This document shows, one piece after another, positions 7,967-15,991 of a stretch of 53,273 bases of DNA. How positions within the stretch are numbered: position 1 is the first letter of the stretch; each line of letters starts with the position of its first letter. This DNA is from Pseudomonadota bacterium (GTDB lineage: Bacteria; Bdellovibrionota_B; Oligoflexia; Silvanigrellales; Silvanigrellaceae). Location: NCBI GenBank assembly GCA_009926615.1, contig RFOM01000023.1, forward strand, positions 1 to 53,273, read 5' to 3'. The notes below the pieces were generated by a model, which did not search any database, had not been told where the DNA came from, and saw only the letters and a list, made by a program, of their open reading frames with translations. Both the position numbers and the translations under genes were made by a program.

Positions 7967-8610
7967 AGACTGACAAACAGGCCAACTGGAATGAAATTTT
8001 TGTTGCCTATTCTGAACCTTCGTGGAATTCCCTTTTCCGGTTTTCCATGAGTCTTTGCAGGAACCACTCCGAAGCCGAAGACTTGATGCAGCAAACGCTC
8101 CTCAAAGCGTTGCAGGCCGTCCCGAATTTTTTCAGCCACAATTACTCCGCTTCGACTCCGGATGAAGCCGTTCTGGCCGCGGAAAGACAAGGTCTGTCGG
8201 AATTACGCGTACACCTGCTCAACTGGATGCTGAAAATCTGCAAAAACACTTTTTTGGATTCGCGCAGTGCAGCGAGGCACAAGCTCAACCACTTGCCCAT
8301 CGAGGATTGGGACGAATCACCCGATGCGACTTCGGACAAGACGGGCGGGCAGTCACAGCAGCCGCCACCGTCAACGGTCGGCCCCGAGACTCTGAAGTCT
8401 CAAGAAGATGCTTTTTTCGAACAGGCGCTCGATGACGACTGGAAAGAGCGGTTCGAAGACCTGAGTCCTAGGCAGCGCAGTATTGTTTATCTTGCGGCCG
8501 AGGACTATAGTTACAAAGAAATCGCTCAGTTACTTGAAATCCCGATCGGTACGGTGATGAGCACTCTCAGCCGCGCGCTGGGAAAGCTGAAAAAAAAAGC
8601 AAGCACTTAA
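7963..8610 (+). CDS. ECF-type RNA polymerase sigma factor
   Basis: TTG start overlapping the permease stop. Region 2 spans about residues 15-100 (SLFRFSMSLCRNHSEAEDLMQQTLLKAL, helix 2.2-2.3). Region 4 is at ~165-215 (LSPRQRSIVYLAAEDYSYKEIAQLLEIPIGTVMSTLSRALGKL), a good sigma-4.2 helix-turn-helix. Between them lies an unusually long linker (~120-160) with a Gln/Pro patch (GGQSQQPPPS). It is followed after 64 bases by a single-pass membrane protein that fits an anti-sigma factor. Alternative sigma factors in this arrangement usually respond to envelope stress; the signal here is unknown. Confidence 0.9.
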   Translation: MKTDKQANWNEIFVAYSEPSWNSLFRFSMSLCRNHSEAEDLMQQTLLKALQAVPNFFSHNYSASTPDEAVLAAERQGLSELRVHLLNWMLKICKNTFLDSRSAARHKLNHLPIEDWDESPDATSDKTGGQSQQPPPSTVGPETLKSQEDAFFEQALDDDWKERFEDLSPRQRSIVYLAAEDYSYKEIAQLLEIPIGTVMSTLSRALGKLKKKAST

Positions 8611-8674
8611 ACAAAATGGAATAAATTGGCCTGCCGGCTCGTATCCCGAGTAGCAGCAAAAAGGACCCGTTTGA

Positions 8675-9385
8675 ATGACGCCGGAAAACTCCAACAATCG
8701 GACTCGCCCTGCTTGGAAGGCCCAAGTCTCCGATCATTTTGGAGAAAAAAATCTTTCGAACGCAAAAAAAGAAGAATTTCGCAATTTCCTTTTGAACTCC
8801 GAAATTCAGGCACCAATCTCAGTAACCTCGTCTTGGTTTACATCGCAAAAATGGTCAAAATCCCTCATCAGCTCGGTAATCAGCGCCGCCTTGGCTGCGA
8901 GTTTGACCTTTTTCTTCGTGAACTCCGACTCGGAAGATTCCCGCGATCCGATTGCCGAATTAACTCAACTTCCCGGACCGAGAATTTATCCGCCCGATTT
9001 TGATCTTGAAGGTGACTCAAAGGCCCTTCAGGATATCGTGTTCGATTTGTTTGCCGACAAAGAATACTTCGTTTCCAAACTGCCTGCGCAGGTTCTTGCC
9101 GACTACAAGCCGACCGAGGGCCGTTTTTTCTCTTGGGACGGAGAACCGGCCGTAAGCATCAAAATGGATGCAAACGCGCAGGAGAAACTGCAGATCAAGT
9201 CCGACCCTGCGACGCTTTTTATTGTCAAACTTTCTGAAAAGTCGCTGAGAAAGTTTCCCAAGGAAAAGGTCACACGCAAAGTTGCAGGTCATTCGGGCAA
9301 GATGAACAAAGTCAAGGTTTGGCGTGAAGGCAAATACGGTTACGCAATGGTTCAGTCCATTGCCGCAACCGAATCCACCCACTGA
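8675..9385 (+). CDS. Probable membrane-anchored anti-sigma factor
   Basis: 236 residues with a soluble N-terminal ~65 residues, one transmembrane helix (about 67-85, LISSVISAALAASLTFFFV) and an extracytoplasmic C-terminal domain of ~150 residues. ATG start with AAAAGGA upstream. The order sigma then single-pass protein is the standard ECF sigma/anti-sigma layout, which is the main reason for the call. No HxxxCxxC zinc anti-sigma motif is visible, so it would belong to a non-ZAS class. The 64-base gap after the sigma gene could hold a second promoter. Confidence 0.6.
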   Translation: MTPENSNNRTRPAWKAQVSDHFGEKNLSNAKKEEFRNFLLNSEIQAPISVTSSWFTSQKWSKSLISSVISAALAASLTFFFVNSDSEDSRDPIAELTQLPGPRIYPPDFDLEGDSKALQDIVFDLFADKEYFVSKLPAQVLADYKPTEGRFFSWDGEPAVSIKMDANAQEKLQIKSDPATLFIVKLSEKSLRKFPKEKVTRKVAGHSGKMNKVKVWREGKYGYAMVQSIAATESTH

Positions 9386-9399
9386 CATTCACATCACTG

Positions 9400-10872
9400 T
9401 CATTTCCGCCGGTACTTGCTGAAATCAGCAAGCATATGGATTTGTCCAAGAAGTGTTCTTCTGAAATCCTGCAAATCAAGACTCTCATTTTCCGAGTGTG
9501 CATTTGTATAGGGATCTTCTACACCCACCAGAATTGCCGGAATACCTCCAAGTTCGTCGGACAACGGCTGCACAAAAGGAATGCTCGCACCGCAGCCGAT
9601 GAACTGCGTCGATCGGCCGTATCCTTTTTCCAAGGAACGCGCCGCAATTTGATAAGCAGGTTCATTGATGTCGCTCACACTCCACCAGTGGCTCGCAGCC
9701 TGCGGAACTGTCTTCAGTCTGAATCCCGCCGGAGCATGTTTTTTGAGATGTTTTTCGAGCGCTGAAAGCACTTTCTCAGGCTTCATATCAGGCACGATTC
9801 GAATCGAGACCCGTGCCCACGCCCCGTCCTGAATAACGTTGCTGACAAGCTTCCGGCTTCCGCTCTGAATGGCATTTATACTCAGCGACGGGGCTCTCCA
9901 AAGTGCTTCGGCAAATTGATTTTCCGGAACTACGAACGGTAATTCTGAAAAAAGGCCCGTTGCACGGCGGGCGAGATTTTCCATTTGCAGCGCTTCAAAT
10001 CCTTTTCGTTCCGAGGCAGACAATCCGCGGACATCGTCATAAATTCCTTCAACGGCCATTCGTCCGTGATCATCGGTCAGGGTTGCAAGAAGTTTGCTCA
10101 GAGCCAAGACAGGGTCAGGAAGAATTCCGCCCCACAAGCCCGAGTGCACCGGATGAGTCAGCGATTCAAGCTCGACGTCGAGTGCAACCAACCCGCGCAG
10201 GGCTGTTGTAACGCTGGGAACTCCGGAATCAATGTTCGCGCAGTCTGTCAGGATCATCGCGTCGGCATTCAAAACGTGCTTGTAGCGTCTGACGAACTCC
10301 GCCAGATGATGACTTCCGGTTTCTTCTTCTCCCTCGATCAGAATTTTTACATTCACGGGAAGCTCGCCGGATGTCTTCAGAAACGATGCAATTGCAGCAA
10401 CATGGGCAATGATGCCCGCCTTGTCGTCGGCGGTGCCGCGTCCGTAAAGACGGCCTTGCGAAACTGTCGGAACAAACGGTGCAGAATTCCATTTTTCGTC
10501 CCGCCCCGAGGGCTGAACATCATGATGAGCATAAAGCAGAAGAGTCGGAGCGTCTTTTTTATGGACCCATTCCGCATACACGTAGGGATGAACGTCACCG
10601 AACGAAAGCAGCTCCACCTTTTCAAGACCGGCACGCCGCAATGATTCTGCGGTTGCCTCGGCACTGAGCTTGAGTTCTTCGGGATTAAATCCTTCAAGAC
10701 TGACGCTCGGTATTTTAACAAGAGTTTCGAGCTCCGAGAGCCAACTTTCGATGTTTTTTTCGCAATAGTTCAACGCTTTGTGCGTTTCTTCCGAGGGAGC
10801 CGTAACGTAAAGCGGCTCACCTTTTTCGTTGACGCAGCCGCACGCGGGGCCATGCCGGTGTTCAGAATTCAA
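9400..10872 (-). CDS. M20-family metallopeptidase/dipeptidase
   Basis: A di-zinc aminoacylase/carnosinase-type peptidase of 490 residues. The M20 signatures are present: LLLYAHHDVQP (first zinc histidine and catalytic Asp), GRGTADDKAG (bridging Asp), EGEEETGS (catalytic Glu and zinc Glu), DCANIDSGVPS, and near the C-terminus NAHSENESL (zinc His). A dimerisation domain fills the middle (HPVHSGLWGG). TTG start with AAGGAG upstream, overlapping the stop of the J-domain gene (TTGA). About 30 residues precede the normal M20 start, including CGC. The cytoplasmic role is probably peptide turnover. Confidence 0.93.
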   Translation of the reverse strand: MNSEHRHGPACGCVNEKGEPLYVTAPSEETHKALNYCEKNIESWLSELETLVKIPSVSLEGFNPEELKLSAEATAESLRRAGLEKVELLSFGDVHPYVYAEWVHKKDAPTLLLYAHHDVQPSGRDEKWNSAPFVPTVSQGRLYGRGTADDKAGIIAHVAAIASFLKTSGELPVNVKILIEGEEETGSHHLAEFVRRYKHVLNADAMILTDCANIDSGVPSVTTALRGLVALDVELESLTHPVHSGLWGGILPDPVLALSKLLATLTDDHGRMAVEGIYDDVRGLSASERKGFEALQMENLARRATGLFSELPFVVPENQFAEALWRAPSLSINAIQSGSRKLVSNVIQDGAWARVSIRIVPDMKPEKVLSALEKHLKKHAPAGFRLKTVPQAASHWWSVSDINEPAYQIAARSLEKGYGRSTQFIGCGASIPFVQPLSDELGGIPAILVGVEDPYTNAHSENESLDLQDFRRTLLGQIHMLADFSKYRRK

Positions 10873-11588
10873 AGTTCAACTCCTTGCTGGCGAATCACTT
10901 CCCATGCTGCATTCACAGTTTGAATGGCATCAGCCGGTACGGACTGGTTTTGATCGGGATGACACACCCTGACCATCTCAACATAGCGCTGCCTTTTTTC
11001 GGCCTGCGTCATCCAAATTTCGATTCCGAGAATCTGGCGCGCCCAGTCGGCACTCCCTTCGGGCCAGAAAGATGCTCTGTGTTTTCGGGCTTCAAATGTT
11101 CCAAACGAAACTGAAGAAGCTGATTCAGCTTTTGGCTCTTTGATTGAGTCCTCAGAGGTTTGCCCGTCTCTGAATTGGCTGACTCGGGAACGCAAATCCT
11201 TGAGAATGGCCTCACGTTTTTCCAGCCGAGCCTTTTTTTCAATTTTTTCAGCAGAAGATTTAACCCGCATGCGCCAAGGTTTAGTCTGTTGCTCCTGTTG
11301 CTCCTGCTCCTGCTCCTCATCGTCCTGCAGGGAATCGGCACCATTCGGGGAATTCCGCACTTTATGCGCAGGGCCTGAATCCTTCGGTGTGCACCCTTTG
11401 TCCGGCCGCTCAGAAACATCCATGGACAGCAGCCTTTGCAGGGTCTGCTGCAAGTTCGCCAGAGTCGAGCGTATTTCGGTGCTGCGCAAGTCTGAAGGCG
11501 AGAGAGTTAAAACTGTTCTCAGACATTGTTCAACACTCTGCCGCACGTCGGAGGCAGAGCCATGAGAGCGCGAAGAATCGTTCAACAT
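10869..11588 (-). CDS. Protein with a C-terminal J-domain-like module
   Basis: 239 residues. The first ~65 are helical. A low-complexity Gln/Glu tract (EEQEQEQQEQQ, ~residues 92-102) is followed by a basic helical segment. The last ~60 residues read like a DnaJ domain: LGIEIWMTQAEKRQRYVEMVRVCHPDQN then a final helix AIQTVNAAWEVIRQQ, with the HPD tripeptide intact, so it could stimulate a DnaK ATPase. A C-terminal rather than N-terminal J module points to a dedicated co-chaperone and not general DnaJ. The GGAGG ribosome binding site lies inside a strong hairpin. Co-translated with the M20 gene. Confidence 0.75.
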   Translation of the reverse strand: MLNDSSRSHGSASDVRQSVEQCLRTVLTLSPSDLRSTEIRSTLANLQQTLQRLLSMDVSERPDKGCTPKDSGPAHKVRNSPNGADSLQDDEEQEQEQQEQQTKPWRMRVKSSAEKIEKKARLEKREAILKDLRSRVSQFRDGQTSEDSIKEPKAESASSVSFGTFEARKHRASFWPEGSADWARQILGIEIWMTQAEKRQRYVEMVRVCHPDQNQSVPADAIQTVNAAWEVIRQQGVEL

Positions 11589-11595
11589 AAGAAAA

Positions 11596-11629
11596 CCTCC
11601 ATCCGAAGTTCGTACTCCGAGGATGGAGG
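11596..11629 (-). promoter_or_regulatory. Hairpin whose 3' arm contains the Shine-Dalgarno of the J-domain gene
   Basis: In the minus-strand transcript CCUCCAUCC pairs perfectly with GGAUGGAGG (9 bp). The stem continues past a 2-base bulge by five more pairs (GGAGU with ACUUC, one G-U) around an ACGA loop. The 3' arm holds GGAGG, seven bases before the ATG at 11588, and is followed by UUUUC. It could terminate the upstream lipoprotein transcript, hide the ribosome binding site, or both. Confidence 0.65.
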
Positions 11630-11660
11630 CCTTGCAAGGATCCGCTGCGAAACAACAGGC

Positions 11661-12473
11661 TTATTCCACTAAACCGGCCTGACGTCCTGCGGATTTGAAG
11701 TTGGTAAAGAGCTTGAGCTGATTTTCAGGACGCCTGTAATTACGGGCGTTGTTTCCTGCAACGTCAAATCCGTCGTAGGGCTGCAGACTGACCGGCGTCA
11801 TGTCTGCATCTGCCGAGCTGACGGTAAATCCCTGTGCTTTGCCCGAAACCTTCAGGTCGTTGAGATCGGTGGCAATGAAAATGCCTCCCGGTGCAACCAT
11901 CTGGCCGTTGCTCATCTTGGGACCAAAGAAACTCACAACGCCGATTTTCTTCTGGCTTTTGTCCTGCAGCGTCTGTGAAATCGCAAGGCCCTCGGGGAAC
12001 CGTGCGTCCACGAAGTTCAGCTCAAGACCGACTCCCACATAGCGTTTTGCGGAGGTCGTTCCGAGATACAGCTTTGTGTTGAATTTTTGATCGCGCTTGA
12101 GCATGACCGAGTACATATCGGACGAAATATAGGAAGGAAATGCAACGCCGTTCGGCAGCGTGGTCGTGCGGCCGATCGCAAGCTCTTTGTCCATAAACGC
12201 TGAAAGGTCAAGATCAGTCGCAATCTGAAAGCCGTGGGACGAATCAGCCGGAATCAGACGGACCCAACCCGCATTTTTGATAGGAATCGCGACTTCCATA
12301 TTCAGGGCAATCTCGGTATTAAACTCGGTCAGCAGGCTTGCTCTGCGTTCCTCGAGATTGAAACTGAAATTCTTCACAATCTGACTCACCGAAGCACCGC
12401 AGGCGACTGCGAGCACGCTGGTCAGGACCACCGGAGCAAAAACACGACGAAAACTGTCAAGGGTGTACTTCAT
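11661..12473 (-). CDS. Lipoprotein, unknown function
   Basis: Start set at ATG 12473 (MKYTLDSFRRVFAPVVLTSV) rather than an in-frame upstream start, because the signal peptide begins here and AGAGGA lies upstream. The lipobox is LAVACG. The mature ~245 residues look like a beta-rich, lipid-binding or OM-associated domain (SFNLEERRASLLTEF, VGVGLELNFVDARFPEGL, GGIFIATDLNDLKVSGK). No family recognised. It is transcribed away from the heme operon across ~210 bases, and a hairpin lies in its leader. The gene ends ~30 bases before the J-domain hairpin. Confidence 0.75.
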   Translation of the reverse strand: MKYTLDSFRRVFAPVVLTSVLAVACGASVSQIVKNFSFNLEERRASLLTEFNTEIALNMEVAIPIKNAGWVRLIPADSSHGFQIATDLDLSAFMDKELAIGRTTTLPNGVAFPSYISSDMYSVMLKRDQKFNTKLYLGTTSAKRYVGVGLELNFVDARFPEGLAISQTLQDKSQKKIGVVSFFGPKMSNGQMVAPGGIFIATDLNDLKVSGKAQGFTVSSADADMTPVSLQPYDGFDVAGNNARNYRRPENQLKLFTNFKSAGRQAGLVE

Positions 12474-12505
12474 GGCAATTTTTCCTCTAATTAAGCCATT
12501 AAGCG

Positions 12506-12530
12506 AAACCGGGAACCCTTTTCCCGGTTT
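12506..12530 (-). repeat. Strong hairpin in the leader of the lipoprotein gene
   Basis: AAACCGGGAA-CCCTT-TTCCCGGTTT is a perfect 10-base inverted repeat with a 5-base loop, 33 bases upstream of the lipoprotein ATG. No T-run follows on the minus strand, and the plus strand continues CAAGAGG. It is more likely an mRNA leader structure or an operator in the divergent promoter region than a terminator. Confidence 0.5.
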
Positions 12531-12683
12531 CAAGAGGGGTATCGGCAAGGTTTTCCGGAAGGTGAGAAAAATTTTCACCGCAACCGGTGTAAAGACTTCA
12601 ACTTGAGGGCATAAACCATTAGCATTACCGGTGGTTGATGTTCGAAGATAACTTTTTTCAGAATGCCGAATGAGGACGGGCCT

Positions 12684-13553
12684 ATGGAAACTGATTCGCA
12701 GCGGGCTTTACTGGTCCTCGAATTTATTGCGCATCTGGAATCAATACTTCGCCTGTGTCTTGTTGTTTTCTTTGGCTGCGCCATGCTTTTGGATGCGCTG
12801 TCAATTTACTGGCGGCACACTGATTCGGCGTGGACAAGGTCGGCCATGCAGGCTGCCCGCAGTTTTTTTCTGACCGCAATTTTTCTTTGCGCTGCGCATT
12901 TCACGCTGCTTATCGTTTCTCCGTCGGGAAAAGTTCTGCCGATAGTTCTTGCCGGTTTGGCCAGTGTCATTGCGGTAGCCGCCCTTATTGTCGAACGCGA
13001 CAAAAACGAATTGCGTCCTCTCAAATTCCTGATGGGAGCAATTATCTGGGCGCTTACTGTTGTCAGTCCTTTTTTGAACGGCTCAAATTCATCGGCACAG
13101 CTTCATTCCCTCCCCGGTCTTTCTTTGCTTCACATCGCCACCGCACTGGCCGGAGAGGCGCTTTGCATCGTCGCATTTTCAAGTTCACTTCTTTATCTGT
13201 GGGACTACAGCCGGCTGAAATCCCGACTGCTCGAACGCCGCCCCTTCATGCCCAGCCTTGAAACTCTGGACAAGATCGTCGGCAGAACCTCAATGATCGG
13301 CTTTCTGCTCATTACCGTAAGCCTTGCAACCGGTGTGATGCTCGTCATGGATCCGAAAATGCGCATTCATTCGACGAATCTTAAAATTGTTTGGGCCTTT
13401 GCCGTATGGGCTTGGTATCTGCTCGCTTTGGTCGGACGAAGTTCTTGGGGTTGGACAGGCCGGCGGGGGGCACACCTGTCGATTTGGGGGACAGCTCTCC
13501 TCGGACTCACACTTTTCGGAACAATCTGGAACATCAGCGGACAAAGCAGGTAA
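12684..13553 (+). CDS. HemX/CcsA-like membrane protein of the heme operon
   Basis: Start at ATG 12684 (METDSQRALLVLEF), with GAGGA eight bases upstream; the in-frame ATG at 12663 has no such site. About 289 residues with eight hydrophobic helices. The layout matches the cytochrome-c-assembly CcsA/HemX family, including the conserved-looking LLHIATALAGEALCIVAFSSSLLYL block and RTSMIGFLLITVSLATG near the fifth and sixth helices. In Bacillus, HemX lies beside hemA and affects glutamyl-tRNA reductase level. Here it heads the same set of genes, which supports HemX over a true c-type cytochrome assembly factor. Followed by asparaginase after 12 bases. Confidence 0.75.
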   Translation: METDSQRALLVLEFIAHLESILRLCLVVFFGCAMLLDALSIYWRHTDSAWTRSAMQAARSFFLTAIFLCAAHFTLLIVSPSGKVLPIVLAGLASVIAVAALIVERDKNELRPLKFLMGAIIWALTVVSPFLNGSNSSAQLHSLPGLSLLHIATALAGEALCIVAFSSSLLYLWDYSRLKSRLLERRPFMPSLETLDKIVGRTSMIGFLLITVSLATGVMLVMDPKMRIHSTNLKIVWAFAVWAWYLLALVGRSSWGWTGRRGAHLSIWGTALLGLTLFGTIWNISGQSR

Positions 13554-13565
13554 GGACGAATTGAA

Positions 13566-14603
13566 ATGAAAAAAAAGAATTCCAAAGTCCTTATTCTTCA
13601 TACAGGCGGAACTTTTGCCATGGCTCTGGATCCGCAGCAGCAGGCGGACCGGCAGGATCAGGCATTTCTCAGCTCGCTTGCCACGCGTGTTCCGGAGCTT
13701 CAGGAAATTGCAGAAATAGAGCTCGAAGTGATCTGCAACATCGACTCTTCGGATGTCGACTGCACTCTGTGGCAAAAGCTTGCGACAGCAATCTATGAAC
13801 GATGGGATCGGTTTGACGGCTGCGTTATTATTCACGGCACGGATACAATGGCTTACACGGCCAGTGCTCTTTCCTTTTTTCTTGCCGGACTGACCAAGCC
13901 GGTTGTGCTCACGGGTTCGCAAAGACCTTTGGCGGAGCTGCGGACAGATGCCCGCGCAAACATCATCGATGCCGTCGAACTTGCAACCTCGGGACATCCG
14001 GAAGTGATGGTGTGTTTCGACAGTGTTGTGTACCGCGGCTCGCAGGTAACAAAGCGCAGCAGCGAACATTTGCATGCCTTCGCTGCCCAGCATTCAGCTC
14101 CGCTTGGTCATTTCGGTGTCCATTTCAACGTCAACCGCTCTCTCATGAGACCCGTTGTCGCAAGGGCTCAAAGGCATAAACCCTCTCTTGATCTTAAAAT
14201 CAATCCGGACATTTTTGTCCTCGATGTTATACCTGCGGCTCCGCTGACGCGCGAAACGATTACCGTGCTGACGGGATGCTACAAAGGTTTTATTGTCCGC
14301 GGGTTCGGTGTCGGAAACTTGCCCCTCAAAAATCAGTGCTGGCTTGAGTTCGCCGAAGCGGCCACTGCCTGCGGGCTGCCGTTGGTCATTGCCTCGCAGT
14401 GCCAAACGGGAACCATCGACCTCAACAGTTACGAGAATGGCCGCGCTCTGGCGCAGCGCGGAGCAATGTCGGGCCACAACATGAGTCTGGAATGTCTGAG
14501 CGTAAAACTGATGGTCATGCTCGGTCGGGAAATTCCGTTTGCACAGCGCCACGACTTCTTTGAAACTTCGCTGGCCGGAGAATGCGGCGAGGTTCCCGTC
14601 TGA
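13566..14603 (+). CDS. ansA: L-asparaginase, cytoplasmic type I
   Basis: 345 residues, no signal peptide. Both threonine-bearing active-site motifs are present: LHTGGTFAM near the N-terminus (catalytic Thr) and IIHGTDTMAYTASAL around residue 88-102 (second Thr-Asp pair). VVLTGSQRP is the conserved core loop. It hydrolyses asparagine to aspartate and ammonia. ATG with AAGGA upstream, 12 bases after the hemX-like gene, and its stop overlaps the hemA start (TGATG). Its place inside a heme operon is unusual. The residues beyond 330 are unremarkable. Confidence 0.93.
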   Translation: MKKKNSKVLILHTGGTFAMALDPQQQADRQDQAFLSSLATRVPELQEIAEIELEVICNIDSSDVDCTLWQKLATAIYERWDRFDGCVIIHGTDTMAYTASALSFFLAGLTKPVVLTGSQRPLAELRTDARANIIDAVELATSGHPEVMVCFDSVVYRGSQVTKRSSEHLHAFAAQHSAPLGHFGVHFNVNRSLMRPVVARAQRHKPSLDLKINPDIFVLDVIPAAPLTRETITVLTGCYKGFIVRGFGVGNLPLKNQCWLEFAEAATACGLPLVIASQCQTGTIDLNSYENGRALAQRGAMSGHNMSLECLSVKLMVMLGREIPFAQRHDFFETSLAGECGEVPV

Positions 14604-15991
14604 TGAGCAAGGACAACAAATCCGGCACGCCGCCGGCAAACCTTTTCAAGGGCACCATGCTTTACAGCGGTGCCCACTACAGCCTGTGTCCGGTCGAAAT
14701 ACGCGAACTCTGGGCTCAGGGTTATGCGCTGCCGGACGGGCCGCAAATCCTGCGCAAAATAATTTCCGAATTAATGGGAGACGACTCGGCAGAGCTGGTC
14801 GTGATCTCGACGTGCAACCGTTTTGATTTGTGTCTGTTCGGGAATTTGAAAACAAAAATGATTGTTGATGTTTTTGTCGAATTCGCACAGTGGACTCTGA
14901 CTCAACTTCCCGTCCTGAAGCCGTCAGCCGACAAACATCAGTCTTGGCTCAAAGACACGGGCAAATGGTTGCGCATCCTGAATGACGAGCAGGCCTTGCA
15001 TCACTTGTTCCGCGTCGGTTCCAGTCTCGACTCCCTTGTGCTCGGCGAGCCCCATATTCTCGGTCAGCTTAAAGATGCATTCAGCAGCGCTGTCATGCGC
15101 GGAGATTGCAATCAGGAAGCAACGCTCACCTTCAACCGCGCGTTTCAGATTGCAAAAAAGGTCCGGACAGAAACCGACCTCGGCAAAAACGGGATCAGCA
15201 TCGGGCATGCGGCCGTGGAAATCGTCAGAAGGGTGTTTGACAATCTGGCGGACCACAAATGCCTCATCCTCGGCGCAGGTGAGATGGCCAACATCACTGC
15301 CCGCCATCTGAATCACTGCGGTGCCGGAAGCATCTCGGTTGCAAACCGGTCCATTGCGCGGGCCGAACAGCTTGCGGCGCAGATTAAGGGTTGCGAAGGC
15401 CTGAATCTTGTCACCGGCCTTGCGGCACTGGATGAATATGACGTTATTATCGCAGCGACTTCTTCGCAGGAATTCATTCTCAAAAAAGAACTCCACGGAG
15501 AAAAACTCAACCGCAGAAGATCCGGAAAGCCGTGTGTGCTTGTCGACATCAGCGTTCCGCGAAATATCGATCCAAAACTGGGAGACCTGAAGAACATATT
15601 TGTCTTTGACGTTGACGATCTCGACAAGGTGATGGAGTCGGGCCGCAAAGCCAGAGAAGAATCTGCGCGCAAAGCAGAGCAGATTATTCAGGCTGAACTT
15701 GCTGAATTTATTTCTCACCGCCGGCAGCGTGAAAATCTTGTGCACGTTGGAAGATTCCATGCACACATCAAAGACATCGTCGGCAGGGAAATTCAAAAGA
15801 GCCTGAAATCCCCCGACGGGATGACCGAAGAGCAAATCGTTATTACTGCCGAGGCAGTCGCCAAAAAACTTGTCTCTCATGCTGCTCTGCTCGTCAGGAC
15901 CGATGCACGCTGGGATACCGAAAAAGATTCTATCGGCGAGGTCCTTCAATACCTTTTCAATCTTGACCGGAATGAGCGGAGTCAGTCGTGA
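14603..15991 (+). CDS. hemA: Glutamyl-tRNA reductase
   Basis: HemA makes glutamate-1-semialdehyde from Glu-tRNA(Glu), the first committed step of the C5 tetrapyrrole pathway. ATG 14603 overlaps the asparaginase stop; an upstream in-frame TTG/ATG-like start would lie inside that gene. The N-terminal catalytic domain carries VISTCNRFDL with nucleophile Cys71. The NADPH domain has LGAGEMANITARHL. VANRSIARAEQLA, VDISVPRNIDP and the C-terminal dimerisation helix follow. Length 462 is slightly above the usual ~420 because of a ~15-residue N-terminal extension and a longer tail. Next gene is hemC with a GTGA overlap. Confidence 0.96.
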   Translation: MSKDNKSGTPPANLFKGTMLYSGAHYSLCPVEIRELWAQGYALPDGPQILRKIISELMGDDSAELVVISTCNRFDLCLFGNLKTKMIVDVFVEFAQWTLTQLPVLKPSADKHQSWLKDTGKWLRILNDEQALHHLFRVGSSLDSLVLGEPHILGQLKDAFSSAVMRGDCNQEATLTFNRAFQIAKKVRTETDLGKNGISIGHAAVEIVRRVFDNLADHKCLILGAGEMANITARHLNHCGAGSISVANRSIARAEQLAAQIKGCEGLNLVTGLAALDEYDVIIAATSSQEFILKKELHGEKLNRRRSGKPCVLVDISVPRNIDPKLGDLKNIFVFDVDDLDKVMESGRKAREESARKAEQIIQAELAEFISHRRQRENLVHVGRFHAHIKDIVGREIQKSLKSPDGMTEEQIVITAEAVAKKLVSHAALLVRTDARWDTEKDSIGEVLQYLFNLDRNERSQS

